Part shown: positions 62,800 through 64,000 of the stretch, piece by piece | Layout of the letters: each line of letters starts with the position of its first letter | Numbering within the stretch: position 1 is the first letter of the stretch | Assembly: GCA_018267215.1 (NCBI GenBank) | Contig: JAFDYX010000020.1 | Coordinates: 182,413 to 246,412 of the forward strand | Direction: 5' to 3' | DNA: 64,000 bases | DNA from: Bacteroidota bacterium | GTDB lineage: Bacteria > Bacteroidota > Bacteroidia > Cytophagales > Cyclobacteriaceae | Made by a program: the position numbers and the translations under genes | The notes under the pieces: model-generated | The model's input: the letters and a program-made list of their open reading frames with translations, nothing else | Database searches by the model: none | Told to the model about the DNA's origin: nothing

Positions 62800-63731
62800 A
62801 GCGTTGTTTGTATTGCTACCAACCCCTCGCCAAAGATGAAATTGACTTCCATCTTTCATGTAGCAAGAAAATGTTCGGACAGGCCACTCCCCCTGAACTT
62901 CCCTATGACGAAAACGATATGGGAAAATTGGCCGACCAAATCATTAAACGACACACAACTGTGCCAGGTGTGCAACCCAAGCTGTCGCTCGAAATTGAAA
63001 AGACCCGAAATGGTCCTTCGCGATTTACAATCGTAGGTCTTTGGGGTAACTTTATTCTAAAACCACCATCGGATCACTACCCTCAGATTCCAGAAGTAGA
63101 GGATCTTACGATGCACCTAGCAAGTTTGGCTAAAATTAAAGTTGTTCCACATACTTTAATTAGACTCAAGTCAGGCTCGTTGGCCTATCTCACCAAAAGA
63201 ATTGATCGTGCAAAAAAAGAAAAGTTGCACATGGAAGATATGTGCCAACTCACGGAACGATTGACTGAACAAAAATACCAAGGCTCCTATGAACAAATAG
63301 CTAAAGCTATTGCTAAGTACTCTGCCAACCCTGGTCTTGACATTGTCAACTTTTACGAAGTAGTACTATTTTCCTTTCTTACTGGAAATGCGGACATGCA
63401 CTTAAAAAATTTCTCACTGATCAAAAACCCTTCACTTGGGTATCATCTGTCACCAGCTTATGACCTGGTAGCAACTGCTTTGGTTAATCCGGCTGACAAT
63501 GAAGATTTGGCTCTCGCACTAAACGGGAAGAAAAGAAAAATAAGCAGAAAGGATTTCTCCACAGTTATTAGCGCTTCCGGAATAGACAAGAAACAAGAAG
63601 AAAATATCTTCAAGAGAATGGAAAAGGCTTCAGGTCTTTGGTTCGATTTTATTGATCACTCTTTTTTAGATAAGAAAATGAAAAAGGACTATAAAGAATT
63701 AATTACTGGTCGTTTTAATAGAATTACTTAG
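62796..63731 (+). CDS. hipT: HipT-like serine/threonine kinase toxin
   Basis: 311-residue HipA-type kinase lacking N-subdomain 1. It starts with a zinc-ribbon-like segment (C4, C7, H19, C22: MKRCLYCYQPLAKDEIDFHL). The glycine-rich ATP loop is TTVPGVQPKLS (about 54-64) with Thr/Ser residues that could be autophosphorylated. Catalytic loop GNADMHLKN (D200, N205) and the metal-binding AYDL (D223) are intact. In E. coli HipT phosphorylates TrpS; the target here is unknown. Active residues are present, so the toxin should be functional. Confidence 0.88.
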   Translation: MKRCLYCYQPLAKDEIDFHLSCSKKMFGQATPPELPYDENDMGKLADQIIKRHTTVPGVQPKLSLEIEKTRNGPSRFTIVGLWGNFILKPPSDHYPQIPEVEDLTMHLASLAKIKVVPHTLIRLKSGSLAYLTKRIDRAKKEKLHMEDMCQLTERLTEQKYQGSYEQIAKAIAKYSANPGLDIVNFYEVVLFSFLTGNADMHLKNFSLIKNPSLGYHLSPAYDLVATALVNPADNEDLALALNGKKRKISRKDFSTVISASGIDKKQEENIFKRMEKASGLWFDFIDHSFLDKKMKKDYKELITGRFNRIT

Positions 63732-63848
63732 CTCTACTTTGTCAAATATCGGATTTTAGCGAATAGGGTTTTGTTTTTGGTTATGATTTGTTCGAGCAAG
63801 TAATTGATTTCATTTTCGTTCAACTTATTGTTCAACTTTCAAATGCAA
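63732..63848. other. Short non-coding stretch after hipT
   Basis: A/T-rich sequence with repeated TTCAACTT-like words (about 63818-63842). No coding or RNA feature seen. Confidence 0.4.
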
Positions 63849-63880
63849 AAAGCCCCGAATTCTTGCTAATTCGAGGCTTT
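63849..63880. terminator. Terminator hairpin, 12 paired bases with one mismatch
   Basis: AAAGCC-C-CGAATT and AATTCG-A-GGCTTT with a 6-nt loop (CTTGCT), flanked by AAAAA and TTT. Works in either direction. On the minus strand it lies directly downstream of the tRNA-like 3' fragment, as the natural terminator of a tRNA gene would; on the plus strand it could end the hip transcript. Confidence 0.65.
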
Positions 63881-63882
63881 CA

Positions 63883-63900
63883 GTGATCCCGCTGGGATTC
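63883..63900 (-). other. tRNA 3'-end fragment, candidate attachment site
   Basis: The minus strand reads GAATCCCAGCGGGATCAC, which looks like the last part of a tRNA: the end of the T loop, the T-stem 3' half (CCCAG) and an acceptor 3' half (CGGGATC). The rest of the tRNA (GGTTC and everything 5' of it) is missing; unrelated sequence starts at 63901. A tRNA 3' fragment followed by a terminator is what one end of an element integrated in a tRNA gene leaves behind. Confidence 0.45.
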
Positions 63901-64000
63901 CCCAATATTTTCTTGTCTATTGAAAATCAGGGACTTGATAAGCTTGCAATTTTCTGACGCACCTAACTACGCACCGCACAAATCGATTCAATCAGTAGCA
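63901..64000. other. Edge of unassigned DNA, possibly start of an integrated element
   Basis: The last 100 bp carry no complete gene. On the minus strand one frame ends CVRKLQAYQVPDFQ before a TAG about 20 nt from the tRNA-like fragment, and another ends LLIESICAVRS. Either could be a C-terminal end of a gene from beyond the window; neither is recognised. TACGCACC/TGACGCACC direct repeats occur. Confidence 0.3.

Noticed and set aside
62264-63731. hipS/hipT as a frameshifted hipA
   Set aside because: Both junctions are ATGA overlaps with proper starts, and the kinase has its own zinc-ribbon-like start; this fits a three-gene system better than a broken hipA.

Overview
The window looks like a chromosomal stretch of a Bacteroidota bacterium, most likely in or near Cytophagales. 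The signs are a gldA-gldF-gldG type ABC transporter cluster, a fused nuoCD inside a full complex I operon, several Bacteroidota-type -7 boxes (TAnnTTTG) placed just upstream of genes, four-helix-bundle and RAYT cassettes, and very weak use of Shine-Dalgarno sites. No rRNA or complete tRNA gene was found. Coding is dense and switches strand in blocks.

Region 1 (1-9.8 kb, mostly minus strand): a DUF4136 lipoprotein cut by the window edge, an orphan histidine kinase, a NatAB-like ABC transporter, a secreted beta-rich protein, then grpE and dnaJ separated by an inserted four-helix-bundle gene. A plus-strand RAYT transposase with a 30-bp palindrome follows, then obg and adk. Region 2 (9.8-19 kb): a surface protein with a carboxypeptidase-regulatory domain, a tight minus-strand block (GH109-like oxidoreductase, small membrane protein, RluA-type pseudouridine synthase, DUF433/DUF5615 toxin-antitoxin pair, prfC), a PIN-type toxin-antitoxin pair lying between relics of a PadR gene and an ABC permease gene, and an OmpA-family protein.

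Region 3 (19-28 kb): ettA, a DUF486 membrane protein, an aminotransferase, a GDCCVxC protein, a beta-propeller protein, and the gldA-gldF-gldG-DUF4340 cluster. A 0.7-kb non-coding stretch with hairpins separates this from Region 4 (28.6-43.7 kb), the complete 13-gene, 14-subunit complex I operon nuoA-B-CD-E-F-G-H-I-J-K-L-M-N, in which a structured, apparently repetitive non-coding element sits between nuoH and nuoI. Convergent to it is dnaK, whose promoter region carries the same 18-nt element as grpE 38 kb away.

Region 5 (46-61.6 kb) is accessory metabolism under two divergent AraC regulators: a carbohydrate locus (PhyH-type dioxygenase, sugar-phosphate isomerase/epimerase-like, GH127, GH13) and a secreted-enzyme locus (carboxylesterase, aldo-keto reductase, CMD-cupin fusion, NTF2-like, two alpha/beta hydrolases). 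Between them lies an unrecognised secreted HExxH protein. Region 6 (61.7-64 kb) holds a truncated gene, then a three-gene hipB-hipS-hipT-like toxin-antitoxin operon behind three inverted-repeat operators at exact 41-bp steps, and finally a terminator joined to an 18-nt sequence that looks like the 3' end of a tRNA gene, possibly one end of an integrated element lying to the right.
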